From the NCBI RefSeq assembly GCF_020884795.1, contig NZ_BBZF01000025.1, forward strand, positions 62,001-126,000: 64,000 bases of DNA, given 5' to 3'. Below are positions 21,401 to 28,867 of the stretch, piece by piece. Numbering within the stretch: position 1 is the stretch's first letter; every line of letters begins with the position of its first letter. Below the pieces are notes generated by a model, which saw only the letters and a program-made list of their open reading frames with translations, made no database searches and was not told where the DNA came from. This stretch comes from Micromonospora okii. GTDB taxonomy: Bacteria; Actinomycetota; Actinomycetes; Mycobacteriales; Micromonosporaceae. The position numbers were made by a program, and so were the translations under genes.

Positions 21401-23285
21401 GATCGAGCTCGGTGAGATCGAGGCGGTGCTCAGCAGGACATCCGAGGTACGGGCTGCCACGGTGATCGCGGCGGGTCGGAGCCGCGGCGACCGCCGGCTC
21501 GTCGCCTTCCTCGTCCCCGCCGATCCGGACCGCTTCGACGTCGACGTGGTGCGGCGGCGGGCGGCCGAGGTGCTCCCCGACTATCTCCGCCCCACCGGCT
21601 GGATCCCACTGGAGAGACTGCCACTCACCGGCAACGGCAAGGTGGACCAGGCCGCGTTGCAGCGGCTCGCGGCGGAGCGCCTCGCGGCCTGCCTGGCCGC
21701 ACCGGCCACCGCCGCAGCGCCTTCCGGTGAACTGGTCGAGACGGTCGGCGGGCTCTGGCGGGAAACGTTAGGATTCGACGCCGTCGCCCCCGACGACAAC
21801 TTCTTCCTGCTGGGCGGCACCTCGTTGGTCGCGATCCGGCTGCTGGACCGGATACAGGCGGTGTTCGGCGTGCGGGTCCCGCTGGCGCAGCTGTTCGCCG
21901 CGCCCACGGTGCGCGGGCTCGCGGAGTCGGTGGCCGGCGCCGACCGGAGCCCGGTCGTGCCCACCGCCGCGTCCGCCTTCGTCGCCGACCCGGCGGCCCG
22001 GTTCGAGCCGTTCGCCCTCACCGACCTGCAGCAGGCGTACTGGGTTGGCCGCCGGCTGGGCGGCGTCGCCACCCACCTGTACCTGGAACTGGACGCCACC
22101 GACCTGGACGTGCCCCGGTTGGAACGTGCCCTGGACCGGCTGATCGATCGGCACGACGCCCTGCGCACCGTGCTGCGCGCCGACGGCCAGCAGCAGGTGC
22201 TGCGCGAGGTCCCGCCGTACCGCATCGGGGTAGTCGACCGGCGGGCGGCGGACGGGACCGACCCGCAGCCCCGGCACGAGCTCTCCCACGAGGTGCGTGA
22301 CCTCGGCCGGTGGCCCCTGTTCGAACTCCGCGTCGAACGGTTCGAGCAGGGCCGGTCCCGCCTGCACGTCAGCCTGGATCTGTTGACGATGGACGCCCGG
22401 AGTCTGCAGATCCTCACTGGTGAGCTACTGACCTATTACGCCGATGCCCACGCGGAGCTGCCGCCGATCGGGCTGACCTTCCGCGACTACCTGACTGCGG
22501 TGTCGCGCCTGCGGCGATCGGCCCGGTACGCCGAGGACCTGCGGTACTGGCGCTCACGACTGGCCCAACTACCGCCCCCGCCGGCGCTGCCGCTGCTGCC
22601 CGCCGAGGAGAACGGCGCGGCGCCCACCTTCACCCGGCTGACCACGGAACTCGACGAGAACGCCTGGCGGGCCCTGCGGCAGTGGGCGGCCGGCGCCGAC
22701 ATCACCCCGTCCAGCGTGGTGTGCACGGTGTTCTGTCAGGTGCTCGCCGCCTGGAGCACGTCGCCGGCCTTCACCCTCAACCTCACCACCTTCAACCGCC
22801 TGCCGCTGCATCCCGACGTCGACAAGCTGGTCGGTGACTTCACCGCGACCAATCTGCTGGCGGTGGAGCTGACCGGGGGGGCGTTCCTGACCGCCGCCCG
22901 GCAGCTGCAGGCCCAGCTCTGGCAGGACCTCGAACACCACCTGGTCAGTGGCGTGGAGGTGCAGCGGATGCTGCGCCAGGAGCCGGGCGTCGCCTCGGAC
23001 GGGATCATGCCGGTGGTCTTCACCAGCACGTTGCTGCCGGCCGACACGCCGGCCGAGGGCACCGGGCCGCCGCTGGCCACGCTGCGGTACGCGGTCAGCC
23101 AGACGCCACAGGTGCTCCTCGACCACCAGGTCACCGAGGACGAAGGTCGCCTGATCTGCAACTGGGACTTCGTCGCTGCGGCCTTCCCCCCGGAGCTGGT
23201 CGAGACCATGTTCGCGGCGTTCGAGGACGCCCTGGGCCGGCTGGCCAGGGAGGCCGGCACGGCGGTAGACGGAGGTGCTCCATGA
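15441..23285 (+). CDS. blmIV: NRPS: C-A(beta-Ala)-PCP-Cy-A(Cys)-PCP-Cy (BlmIV-like bithiazole synthase)
   Basis: 2614 aa. Domains: C (45-470, HHAATDGWS near 184), A1 (503-1005), PCP (GGHSILA near 1053), heterocyclization domain (1113-1545, DALICDAYS near 1251), A2 (1583-2073), PCP (GGTSLVA near 2125) and a second heterocyclization domain (2190-2610, DLLTMDARS near 2313). Pocket residues aligned by hand: A1 = V-D-W-V-Q-S-L-A-D, near the beta-alanine code (VDWVISLAD); A2 = D-L-Y-N-L-S-L-I-W, the cysteine code. Both Cy domains keep DxxxxD, so they should condense and cyclise Cys to thiazolines. The domain order and both substrates equal BlmIV, which with BlmIII makes the beta-Ala-bithiazole of bleomycin. 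It overlaps both neighbours by ATGA. Confidence 0.95.
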   Translation: MTGRFLEGVADPELRRRVAALSPDQRARFEQALRRRLERPDGLAAASGAGPWRASFGQERMWVAGERSPGDHNYAVAVRLRGQLRLPAFRASVWRVVQRHEVLRTELRLSDEGLMQLVHAAVGARVPLADLTVLAVRPDEPLPPAVRNVLRTEARRPFELRGRPPLRVIVLRFSPTDHCVLVAMHHAATDGWSLSVLLDEIVTGYRDLVAGRTWSAPPLPAQYRDYAAWQRRRLAGPEGAALVEFWRESTRDLTQLRLPADAPRQVLAPGEPIGANHEVVLDSDLSRRLARLHDAQGGTEFMLALTALVVVLATVTGQLDVVLGTLTAGRTRPELERLIGYFVNVLLLRFRLPATASFRQLWTLVREQVTGAYGHQELPYEELLRLLRAEAGSGDAPIRVLCVAHPTEVRAHLPGLRVDTYDVDLGNAPFDLVVELRNRSGELRFVLQYDVRVLTPAAVTVLGEHLRAVLRAALADLDAPWTRLLAPALPHLDSGPPASSHAPEADDTVHGPIEEQARRRPDAVAVIEGDRHLSFRALNRRANQLAWHLCAAGVAPEDRVGVCLPRSAAAVIATLAVLKAGAAYVALDPALPPARLAELAAGLRVIVSTSSFEALLSDPGVDVVWLDRDAAAIAARDAGDLRRPVHADQAAYLVYTSGSTGRPKAVVGTHRGLVNRARWMQATHPVAAGEVCALRVAVGFVDAAWETFGPLRAGGTLDVVAEADAGDPVALADRLARTGAARVVAAPGLLVLLCDAQREVGDRLAGVRTWQVSGEELPAAVALRFRQRLPDAKLLNLYGSAEVAADATAAEVAGPLPVRVPIGRPLHGVTVWVADHLGRAVPALAPGELHVGGAGVARGYDGRPGETAAVFLPDPYGLPGARAYRTGDRGRVRADGQLEFLGRLDRQVQVRGHRVEPAEVEAALLTHPGVRQAVVTARLDGAGSTSLVGYVVPDGTGPVTDPRQLRAFLAGLLPRYSIPARMVALPALPCNRNGKVDHAALPPPETVAAITVDAVAGADGGLRSALEQTVVDAFAEVLGVPTVGRDDDFFLAGGHSILAGQLVRLLGDRLGVTLRLVDLFEAPTAAALAERCASAVPADPGDDSLRPTPAAWHDPFPLTDVQQAYLVGRGDELLLGGVSTHAYLEFHVGRFEASRFGRALNGVVARHPMLRAVLRTDGNQQVLPDVPPYRVAVEDLRGLAPERRAERLSAVRRRMSHQVHAADRWPLFEVRATLLTGPDPAPDAMVHVSIDALICDAYSFGLLMDELNARYRDPVLRLPELTVSFRDYVLHRMAGRGGNGYATALGYWRERLPELPAGPELPVPSQPVPISAPRFSRRSGRLVANRWAAVRDAATTAGLTPSVVLLAAFTEVLTRWSRRPHYSVILTVFDRDPVHPQLGQVVGDFTTLTVLEVDHRRAASFVERARALQRRLWSDLDAGAVSAVTVMREWAAARGLPPDPMTPVVFTSNLPLSASAEAGFPARGDGLGELRYGITQTPQVHLDHQVSEENGELLFNWDTVDDVFPPGVLDDMFTAYRALLDAVADGPTAWGRPLSPPLPAAQATRRAEVNRTAAPLPERCLHDAVVAAAARHPDRIAVLASTRQMTYAELVGHANRVARTLRRSGVGRNRLVAVAAHRGWQQVTATLGVLLSGAAFLPLDPDLPGQRFVALARRGEVDVLLTERTLVDRLPNIPGVAVVAVDDDTSLSRDDRPMAATSSLDDLAYVIFTSGSTGEPKGVTIDHRGSANTVQAVNRRLDVGPEDRVLAVSSLSFDLAVYDLFGILAVGGAVVVPDHHRRADPAHWAQLVRDARVTIWNSVPALAELLAGHAEALDSDALTSLRAVLLSGDWIPVDLPERVRALTGAQVLSLGGATEGSIWSVWYPVGRVESYWRSIPYGKPMPNQTLRVLDAQLRDRPDLVPGELYIGGTGVAVGYWRDDERTADSFIHHPDDGGRLYRTGDLARYLPDGNLEFLGREDTQVKINGYRIELGEIEAVLSRTSEVRAATVIAAGRSRGDRRLVAFLVPADPDRFDVDVVRRRAAEVLPDYLRPTGWIPLERLPLTGNGKVDQAALQRLAAERLAACLAAPATAAAPSGELVETVGGLWRETLGFDAVAPDDNFFLLGGTSLVAIRLLDRIQAVFGVRVPLAQLFAAPTVRGLAESVAGADRSPVVPTAASAFVADPAARFEPFALTDLQQAYWVGRRLGGVATHLYLELDATDLDVPRLERALDRLIDRHDALRTVLRADGQQQVLREVPPYRIGVVDRRAADGTDPQPRHELSHEVRDLGRWPLFELRVERFEQGRSRLHVSLDLLTMDARSLQILTGELLTYYADAHAELPPIGLTFRDYLTAVSRLRRSARYAEDLRYWRSRLAQLPPPPALPLLPAEENGAAPTFTRLTTELDENAWRALRQWAAGADITPSSVVCTVFCQVLAAWSTSPAFTLNLTTFNRLPLHPDVDKLVGDFTATNLLAVELTGGAFLTAARQLQAQLWQDLEHHLVSGVEVQRMLRQEPGVASDGIMPVVFTSTLLPADTPAEGTGPPLATLRYAVSQTPQVLLDHQVTEDEGRLICNWDFVAAAFPPELVETMFAAFEDALGRLAREAGTAVDGGAP

Positions 23286-25930
23286 CCATTCAGCCAGCTT
23301 CGGTCGAACTGCCGGACGCGCAACACGACCTCGTGGCGGCCCTGAACGACACGGCTGCTCCGACCCCCTCCGGAAACCTCGCCGGCAACGTCGCGCGGGC
23401 CCTGGACGCCCATCCCGAGCGCACCGCGGTGATCGCTCCCGGCAGGACCCTCAGTTACGGCGACGTGGCCGTGCACGCGGCGCACCTGGAACGGCGGTTG
23501 GCGGCCGCCGGCATCGAGCCCGGCAGCCGCGTCGTGCTCGCCACCGAGCACGGTTGGGAGCAGCTCGTCGGCTCGCTGGCGATCCTGCGGGCCGGCGGCG
23601 TCTACCTACCGGTCGCCCCGGACCTGCCGCAGACCGTGCGCTGGCAGGTCGCCAGGCGAGCCGGGGCCAGCGCCGTACTCACCCAGTGGTGGCTCACCGA
23701 CCGCCTTGCCTGGCCCCGCGACCTGGCCGTGCTCGCACCCGACGAGGAACCCGCCACCGTAGCCCCGGCTCCCGTCCAGCTTGCGGACGACGCGCCGGCG
23801 GCGCTACTGCCCTACGGACCGGATCGTGTCCCGGCCCCGGTCTCGCACCGGGCCCTGCTCGATGCGGCCACGGACGTCAACCGCCGGCTGGGGCTCGGTG
23901 CCGACGACCGGCTGCTCGCTCTCGCCCCCGCGGGCTCGGCCGTCGCGTCGTACGAGATGTTCGGCCCACTGCTGGCCGGCGCGGCGGTGGTGTATTGCGT
24001 CGACGTCGACGTGCACCACCCACGGGCGTGGCTGGAGCAACTGCGGCGGCAGGGGGTCACCATCTGGATCACCACTTCGGCGCGGCTGACCCTGCTGCTC
24101 GACGAGTTGGCCGCCACCGGCGAGCCGCTGCCCGACAGCCTACGGGCGGTGGTGATCACCGGGGACCGGCTCGATCCGCGACACGTGGCGGAGCTGCGCA
24201 GTCGGGTCGGGCGGGAGTTGCGGGTGGCGTACGCGACGTCCCTGCTGCCGGGACAACCGTGGGTGGCGTGGTCGGAGCTGACGGAGCTCGGCGAACACTG
24301 GCGCTCTGTTCCGATCGGGCGGCCGATGGCCAACCAGCGGCTGTTCGTGCTCTCCACCGCGTCGGCGCCCTGCCCGACCTGGGTGACCGGGCGGCTTCAC
24401 CTCGGCGGTGCCGCCGCCGCGGGGCGGGAAACCGGGGAACCTTCGGTCGTCCATCCCGAAACGGGTGAGCCGCTGCTGGCCACCGACGTCTCGGCCCGGC
24501 TCCTGCCAGAGGGGGTGATCGAGGTAGTCGGTGAGGGTTCCTCACAGGTGACGGTGCACGGCCGACCCCTGAACGTCCGGGACGCCGAGGTCGCCCTGGG
24601 CGCCCACGAGGCGGTGCGTGACGCGGTCGTGGTGACCTGGCCGGACAGCGCCGAGACGGTCGCCTTCGTGCGGCCACGTCCCCGCGCCGAGGTCTCCGCG
24701 GAGGCGCTCGCGGACCACCTGCGCCGTAAGGTCTCGCCGTACCTCATCCCGGCGCGGATCGAGCTGCGCGACGCGTTGCCGTTGACGCCCGACGGTTGCG
24801 TCGACCGTGCCGCGCTGCGCGAGGCCGCGACGCCGTGGGTGGCGGCGCCGGCCGGCCCGCCGGCGAGGCCGGTGACGTCCGGAGCACTGCCGGGTGCTCC
24901 CGGCGAGGACGCGACCCGGGCCGGCGAGCAGGAGCTCATCCGGCGGGTTACCGCGTTGGCATGCCGTCTGTTCGACGTCACCGAGATCGACCCGCACACC
25001 AACCTGCTCGACATCGGTGCGACCTCTTATCAGCTGGTGCGCCTAGCCACCGTGGTCGAGGAGGAGCTGGGTGTAGAGGTGGACGTTGATGAGCTGCTCC
25101 GGTTCCCGTCCGTGGCCGTCATCGTCGGCGCGCACCTGGGCCGCAACCACGAGCCGGCACCGACAGCGGCCGCCGGCGGCGGCCCCGCCCGCGGCGCTGA
25201 CCCGGCACAGCCGGGCGGCGACCGGGCACCCGTCGTCGACGCCGCGTCGACCACTCCGACGGTGCTCAGCCGGATCCAGGACCGTCAGGCGTTCCGCGAG
25301 GCCGGACACGGCATCCGACGGGACCTGGACGCCCGGCCGGCGGTGCCGTTGGCGCCGGCGGCCAGGCCCGCGCCGGCCTTCCGGACGGTACGCCGGTTCG
25401 ATTCCCGTCCGGTCGACCTCGACCTGCTCGGCACGCTGCTTCAGGCCCTGCAGGTGACGTCCTCGGCCGGCCGGCCGACGCGACGCTACCCCTCCGCCGG
25501 AGGTAGCTACGCGGTCGGGGCCTATGTCCTCGTCGCACCCGGGCGGGTGCGTTCGCTCGCCACCGGCAGCTACTACTACCACCCGGTACACCACCGGCTG
25601 GTCCCGGTCGCCGTGGACGTGGTCCTGCCGGCGTCGGCCCACGCGGAACCGAACCGTGTTGCGTTCCGGCAGAGCGCCTTCTCGCTGTACCTGGTCGCCC
25701 GGATGCCCGCCATCACACCGCTCTACGGTGATCTCGCCTGGGACTTCACCGTGTTCGAGGCCGGTGCCATGACGCAGCTCCTCGGCGCCGCCGCCGAGGA
25801 GTGCGGGCTCGGCTTGTGCCCCGTGGGGGCGATGGACCCGACGCCGCTGTCCGAACTGCTCGCGCTCGAGCGGGACGACAGGTTCGTGCACGCCTTGCTC
25901 TGTGGGGTGCCCGAGGGAGCGCCGGCATGA
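23282..25930 (+). CDS. blmIII: NRPS: inactive A-PCP-thiazoline oxidase (BlmIII-like)
   Basis: 882 aa. Residues 30-510 have an adenylation fold but the ATP-binding A3 loop is gone (PYGPDRVPAPVSH where SGSTGxPKG is expected) and A5 and A10 are eroded, so it should not activate an amino acid. The PCP (about 545-615) keeps Ser in DIGATSYQLV near 578. Residues 680-880 are an FMN nitroreductase-fold oxidase of the McbC/SagB type (TRRYPSAGGSYAVGAYV), expected to oxidise thiazoline to thiazole. In bleomycin, BlmIII is likewise A-PCP-Ox with a dead A domain and its PCP is loaded in trans by the Cys domain of BlmIV. The same division of labour is inferred here with the upstream gene. The ATG lies in the upstream stop (ATGA). 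Confidence 0.93.
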   Translation: MTIQPASVELPDAQHDLVAALNDTAAPTPSGNLAGNVARALDAHPERTAVIAPGRTLSYGDVAVHAAHLERRLAAAGIEPGSRVVLATEHGWEQLVGSLAILRAGGVYLPVAPDLPQTVRWQVARRAGASAVLTQWWLTDRLAWPRDLAVLAPDEEPATVAPAPVQLADDAPAALLPYGPDRVPAPVSHRALLDAATDVNRRLGLGADDRLLALAPAGSAVASYEMFGPLLAGAAVVYCVDVDVHHPRAWLEQLRRQGVTIWITTSARLTLLLDELAATGEPLPDSLRAVVITGDRLDPRHVAELRSRVGRELRVAYATSLLPGQPWVAWSELTELGEHWRSVPIGRPMANQRLFVLSTASAPCPTWVTGRLHLGGAAAAGRETGEPSVVHPETGEPLLATDVSARLLPEGVIEVVGEGSSQVTVHGRPLNVRDAEVALGAHEAVRDAVVVTWPDSAETVAFVRPRPRAEVSAEALADHLRRKVSPYLIPARIELRDALPLTPDGCVDRAALREAATPWVAAPAGPPARPVTSGALPGAPGEDATRAGEQELIRRVTALACRLFDVTEIDPHTNLLDIGATSYQLVRLATVVEEELGVEVDVDELLRFPSVAVIVGAHLGRNHEPAPTAAAGGGPARGADPAQPGGDRAPVVDAASTTPTVLSRIQDRQAFREAGHGIRRDLDARPAVPLAPAARPAPAFRTVRRFDSRPVDLDLLGTLLQALQVTSSAGRPTRRYPSAGGSYAVGAYVLVAPGRVRSLATGSYYYHPVHHRLVPVAVDVVLPASAHAEPNRVAFRQSAFSLYLVARMPAITPLYGDLAWDFTVFEAGAMTQLLGAAAEECGLGLCPVGAMDPTPLSELLALERDDRFVHALLCGVPEGAPA

Positions 25931-26976
25931 TGGCGCCGGGGCCTGGCCCGACGGCTGGCCGGCGGCGGACGGTGGCGGTCAGCCCGCCCGGCGGGGCCCT
26001 CGTGCCGGCGGACGCCTCGCAGCACGGCCGGCTGCCGTTCCGCGTCGTGCCCGGCCGGCCGGGAGTGGTCCTGGCCGACGTGGCCCGAGCCCGGCCCGAT
26101 CTGATCCGGGACTGGCTGCATCGCAGTGGCGCGGTGCTCTTCCGTGGCTTCGCCGTCACCCTGGACAGCTTTGCCGACGTCGCCCGGGCACTCGCCGGCG
26201 AGCTTGCGCCGTACGTCGAGCGGTCGACTCCGCGTACCCGGGTGCGCGACCGGGTGTACACCGCAACGGATCACCCGAGCGACCAGGTCATCGGACTACA
26301 TCACGAGAACGCCTACCAGCAGGTGTTTCCCCGGTTCCTGGTCTTCGGCTGTCTCGTCGCACCGACCGACGGCGGCGCCACGCCGCTGGCCGACGCCCGT
26401 CGGGTGCTGGCCCAGGTCCCGGAGCCGGTCCGCGAGCCGTTCCTCCGGCACGGCGTGTGCTACATCCGCAACTTCTCCGAAGGGCTTGGCCTGTCGTGGC
26501 AGGAGGCGTTCCAGACGACGAGCCGGGCGGTGGTCGAGCAGTACTGCGCCGAGCGGGACATCGAGGTCCGGTGGCGGCCCGACGGCGGGCTGCGCACCCG
26601 GCAGGTCCGACCGGCGGTGGCGAGGCACCCGGCCACCGGCGAGCTGTGCTGGTTCAACCATGCGCTGTTCTTCAACGCCGCCGGCCTGCCGGCGGCCGTG
26701 CGGGGTGCCCTGGTGAGCCAACTCGGTGCGGACGGGTTGCCGAACCAGACCTGCTACGGCGATGGTCGTCCCATCCCCGACGAGGTGTTGTCCACGCTGG
26801 CCGAGATCTACGCGGCCGAACGCGTCGCGGTGCCGTGGCGGGCCGGCGACGTGCTGTTGGTCGACAACCTCCTCGCCGCGCACGGCCGCGAGTCGTTCAC
26901 CGGTGCCCGGCAGGTCGTGGTCGGCATGGCGGGTCCGACCTCCTGGGCGGACGTCGGCACGGGAGGGGGGCGATGA
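25927..26976 (+). CDS. TauD/SyrP-like Fe(II)/2-oxoglutarate dioxygenase
   Basis: 349 aa. A TauD-family oxygenase: HHENAY near residue 124 supplies the first His and the acidic metal ligand, the distal His is in LLAAHGRESF near 320, and an Arg follows in RQVVVGM for 2-oxoglutarate. SyrP-type enzymes hydroxylate the beta carbon of carrier-bound aspartate or related residues in NRPS pathways. Bleomycin needs beta-hydroxyhistidine, and I recall a SyrP-like gene in its cluster, so this is a candidate for that step; the two AspH-like enzymes at 33072 and 35265 are rivals. The start ATG sits in the stop of the oxidase gene (ATGATG), and the next ATG lies in this gene's stop, so it is part of a coupled operon. 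Confidence 0.87.
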   Translation: MMAPGPGPTAGRRRTVAVSPPGGALVPADASQHGRLPFRVVPGRPGVVLADVARARPDLIRDWLHRSGAVLFRGFAVTLDSFADVARALAGELAPYVERSTPRTRVRDRVYTATDHPSDQVIGLHHENAYQQVFPRFLVFGCLVAPTDGGATPLADARRVLAQVPEPVREPFLRHGVCYIRNFSEGLGLSWQEAFQTTSRAVVEQYCAERDIEVRWRPDGGLRTRQVRPAVARHPATGELCWFNHALFFNAAGLPAAVRGALVSQLGADGLPNQTCYGDGRPIPDEVLSTLAEIYAAERVAVPWRAGDVLLVDNLLAAHGRESFTGARQVVVGMAGPTSWADVGTGGGR

Positions 26977-28289
26977 CCGGACCACGGCCGGGTGGTGCCC
27001 TGCCGCTGGGGACGGTGGCGCGTGGGCTCTGGCCGCAGCTGCGACACCTGCCGCCGGGCCGGGCGCACCAGGTTCGGGCGCTGGTGGTCACCGGCGTGGC
27101 CGTGTCGAACGTCCGGGCGGCCGTGGGTGAGGTGCACGCGGCGATGCCCGTGCTGCGTGTGGAACTCGACACCAGCGCGGAGCCGCCCATGCTGCGCCGG
27201 CGCGACGACCTGCGGATGACGACGCACGATCTGCGCCATCTCCGCCCCGACGACGCGGTCCGGCAGGCCGTCACGCTGCTGGTCGCGGCGCGGGACTCGG
27301 CCACCGGTACCCACGTCCACGTACTGTCCCTCCCGGACGGGCGGACAGTGTTGGCGCTCGCCGCGCACCAGGCGGTGCTCGACGAGCGCTCTCTCTATCT
27401 CGTCCTCGGTGCGGTGGTAGAGGCGTGCCGCGGGCGGTTCCGTCCCGCCGTCCATCCGACACTGCCCGAGCTGCTGGCAGTGGATCCGCTGCCAGCCACC
27501 GGCTGGCACGCGCGTCGCGCCTGGTGGGCGCGGTGGCTCGACGGCATCCCGACCAGGTCCGCCCCGCTGCCGGAACGGACGGGGGAACGGCGCCGATTGC
27601 TGCTGCCCGCGGCGCAGCTCGACGCGTTGGGCGCCGCCGGTGGGATGCTCGGTGACCACGTGGCCCTCGGGGTGGCGGCGCTGGTCGTGCGGCTCCTGGA
27701 CCGCCCGCCCCGCGCGGGCGTGTCCACCGTCCTGGACCTGCGGGACTACCTTGGGCTGGGGACCGTCGTCGGTGCGCTCACCGACCGGATCGTGTTTCGG
27801 GTCGATGCCGCCCCGCCCCACCCCTCCTTCCAGCAGTTGGCGCGTGCGGCCCAGGTGGGTCTGCTCCGGTCGGTCACGCACTACCTGCCGTACGGCGAAC
27901 TGGTCGAACTCGCCACCAGGGACGGGCACGTCACGCTGGGCCGCACCGCCGAACCCTGGGATCTGCACGTGCACCTGTGCCGCAATCCCTCGGGCGTCCG
28001 ACGAACCCGCGGGACCGAGCCGCTGGGTGTCGACGCGGCGCATTTCGCCGAGACCGAGTTGCTGGCGATCGGGGGTGCCGCCGCCGGGCTGGCGTGGGAC
28101 GGGACGAACGTGGATCTGCATCTCGGCGACGAGAATGGAGCGATGTCGGTGACGGTGGACGTCAATAGTCGGTGCGGTCGATCGGTCGACGATCTGGTGG
28201 ACCGGCTGACCCGTACGCTGGCCGTCGCGGCGGCCGACCCGACCGCCCCGCTCACCGTCGACGCCTATCGCAAAGGAGTGGCACCGTGA
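26973..28289 (+). CDS. Free-standing condensation-domain protein (BlmII-like size)
   Basis: 438 aa with a condensation-domain fold but weak motifs: the active-site region reads AAHQAVLDERS where HHxxxDGxS is typical, so the second His has become Gln and the Gly has become Glu. It may therefore be structural, or act by a different mechanism. Other C-domain landmarks survive (LDLRDYLGLGTVVGALTD matches the region near C5). No A or PCP is attached. Bleomycin clusters carry discrete C proteins (BlmII of similar length, BlmXI longer), so this is a plausible counterpart of BlmII. The ATG overlaps the dioxygenase stop, and the next gene's GTG overlaps this stop. Confidence 0.72.
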   Translation: MTGPRPGGALPLGTVARGLWPQLRHLPPGRAHQVRALVVTGVAVSNVRAAVGEVHAAMPVLRVELDTSAEPPMLRRRDDLRMTTHDLRHLRPDDAVRQAVTLLVAARDSATGTHVHVLSLPDGRTVLALAAHQAVLDERSLYLVLGAVVEACRGRFRPAVHPTLPELLAVDPLPATGWHARRAWWARWLDGIPTRSAPLPERTGERRRLLLPAAQLDALGAAGGMLGDHVALGVAALVVRLLDRPPRAGVSTVLDLRDYLGLGTVVGALTDRIVFRVDAAPPHPSFQQLARAAQVGLLRSVTHYLPYGELVELATRDGHVTLGRTAEPWDLHVHLCRNPSGVRRTRGTEPLGVDAAHFAETELLAIGGAAAGLAWDGTNVDLHLGDENGAMSVTVDVNSRCGRSVDDLVDRLTRTLAVAAADPTAPLTVDAYRKGVAP

Positions 28290-28867
28290 CCGAGAACAGC
28301 GACGTGGACGATCAGCAGTACGCGGTCGTCGTCAACGACGAGGAGCAGTACTCGATCTGGCCGGTCAACCAGGAGCTGCCGTCGGGATGGCGGCGTACCG
28401 GCACGACCGGCGGCAAGGACGCCTGCCTGGCGCACATCGACGAGGTATGGACCGACATGCGGCCACTGACCCTCCGGCGGTGGATGGCCGAGCACGCCGA
28501 CGACCCGGTCGAGGAGCTGGACCTCGACGACGATGGCCCGTCGCTGGTCGACCGGTTGTGCATCGGCTCGCATCCGGTGACGGTGAGCGTACGAACCGAC
28601 GGGGAACCGTTGGCGGTCTTCGCCGAGGCCGTGGAGCGAGGGTACGTGCTGCTGCGCTTCTCCGACACCCAGGGCGGCACCGAGCTGGGTGTGAAGTTGG
28701 ACCGGGACGCTACCCGGGCGGCCGCCGGCGACATCGCCGCCGGCGTCGGGGAGGTCCTTCTCGTCGGCAACCTCACCCTCGATTTCGAGGCGGTCCGTTG
28801 CCTGGCCCGGATCGACCTGGCGACGTTGTCCGGCCAGGGGAACCTGGAGCGCGTCGCCGGTGGCTGA
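28286..28867 (+). CDS. MbtH-like protein with an extra C-terminal domain
   Basis: 193 aa from GTG at 28286, which overlaps the upstream stop (GTGA). Residues 10-70 are a full MbtH domain: YAVVVNDEEQYSIWP, then GW, then HIDEVWTDMRPLTLRRWM. MbtH proteins bind NRPS adenylation domains and help them fold and work, so this is the likely partner of the A domains here. MbtH proteins are normally about 70 aa; this one continues for some 120 residues in a domain rich in beta-strands (VTVSVRTDGEPLAVFAEAV, VLLRFSDTQGGTELGVKL) that I do not recognise. An acidic linker (about 73-90) joins the two. The function of the extension is unknown. Confidence 0.88.
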   Translation: MTENSDVDDQQYAVVVNDEEQYSIWPVNQELPSGWRRTGTTGGKDACLAHIDEVWTDMRPLTLRRWMAEHADDPVEELDLDDDGPSLVDRLCIGSHPVTVSVRTDGEPLAVFAEAVERGYVLLRFSDTQGGTELGVKLDRDATRAAAGDIAAGVGEVLLVGNLTLDFEAVRCLARIDLATLSGQGNLERVAGG

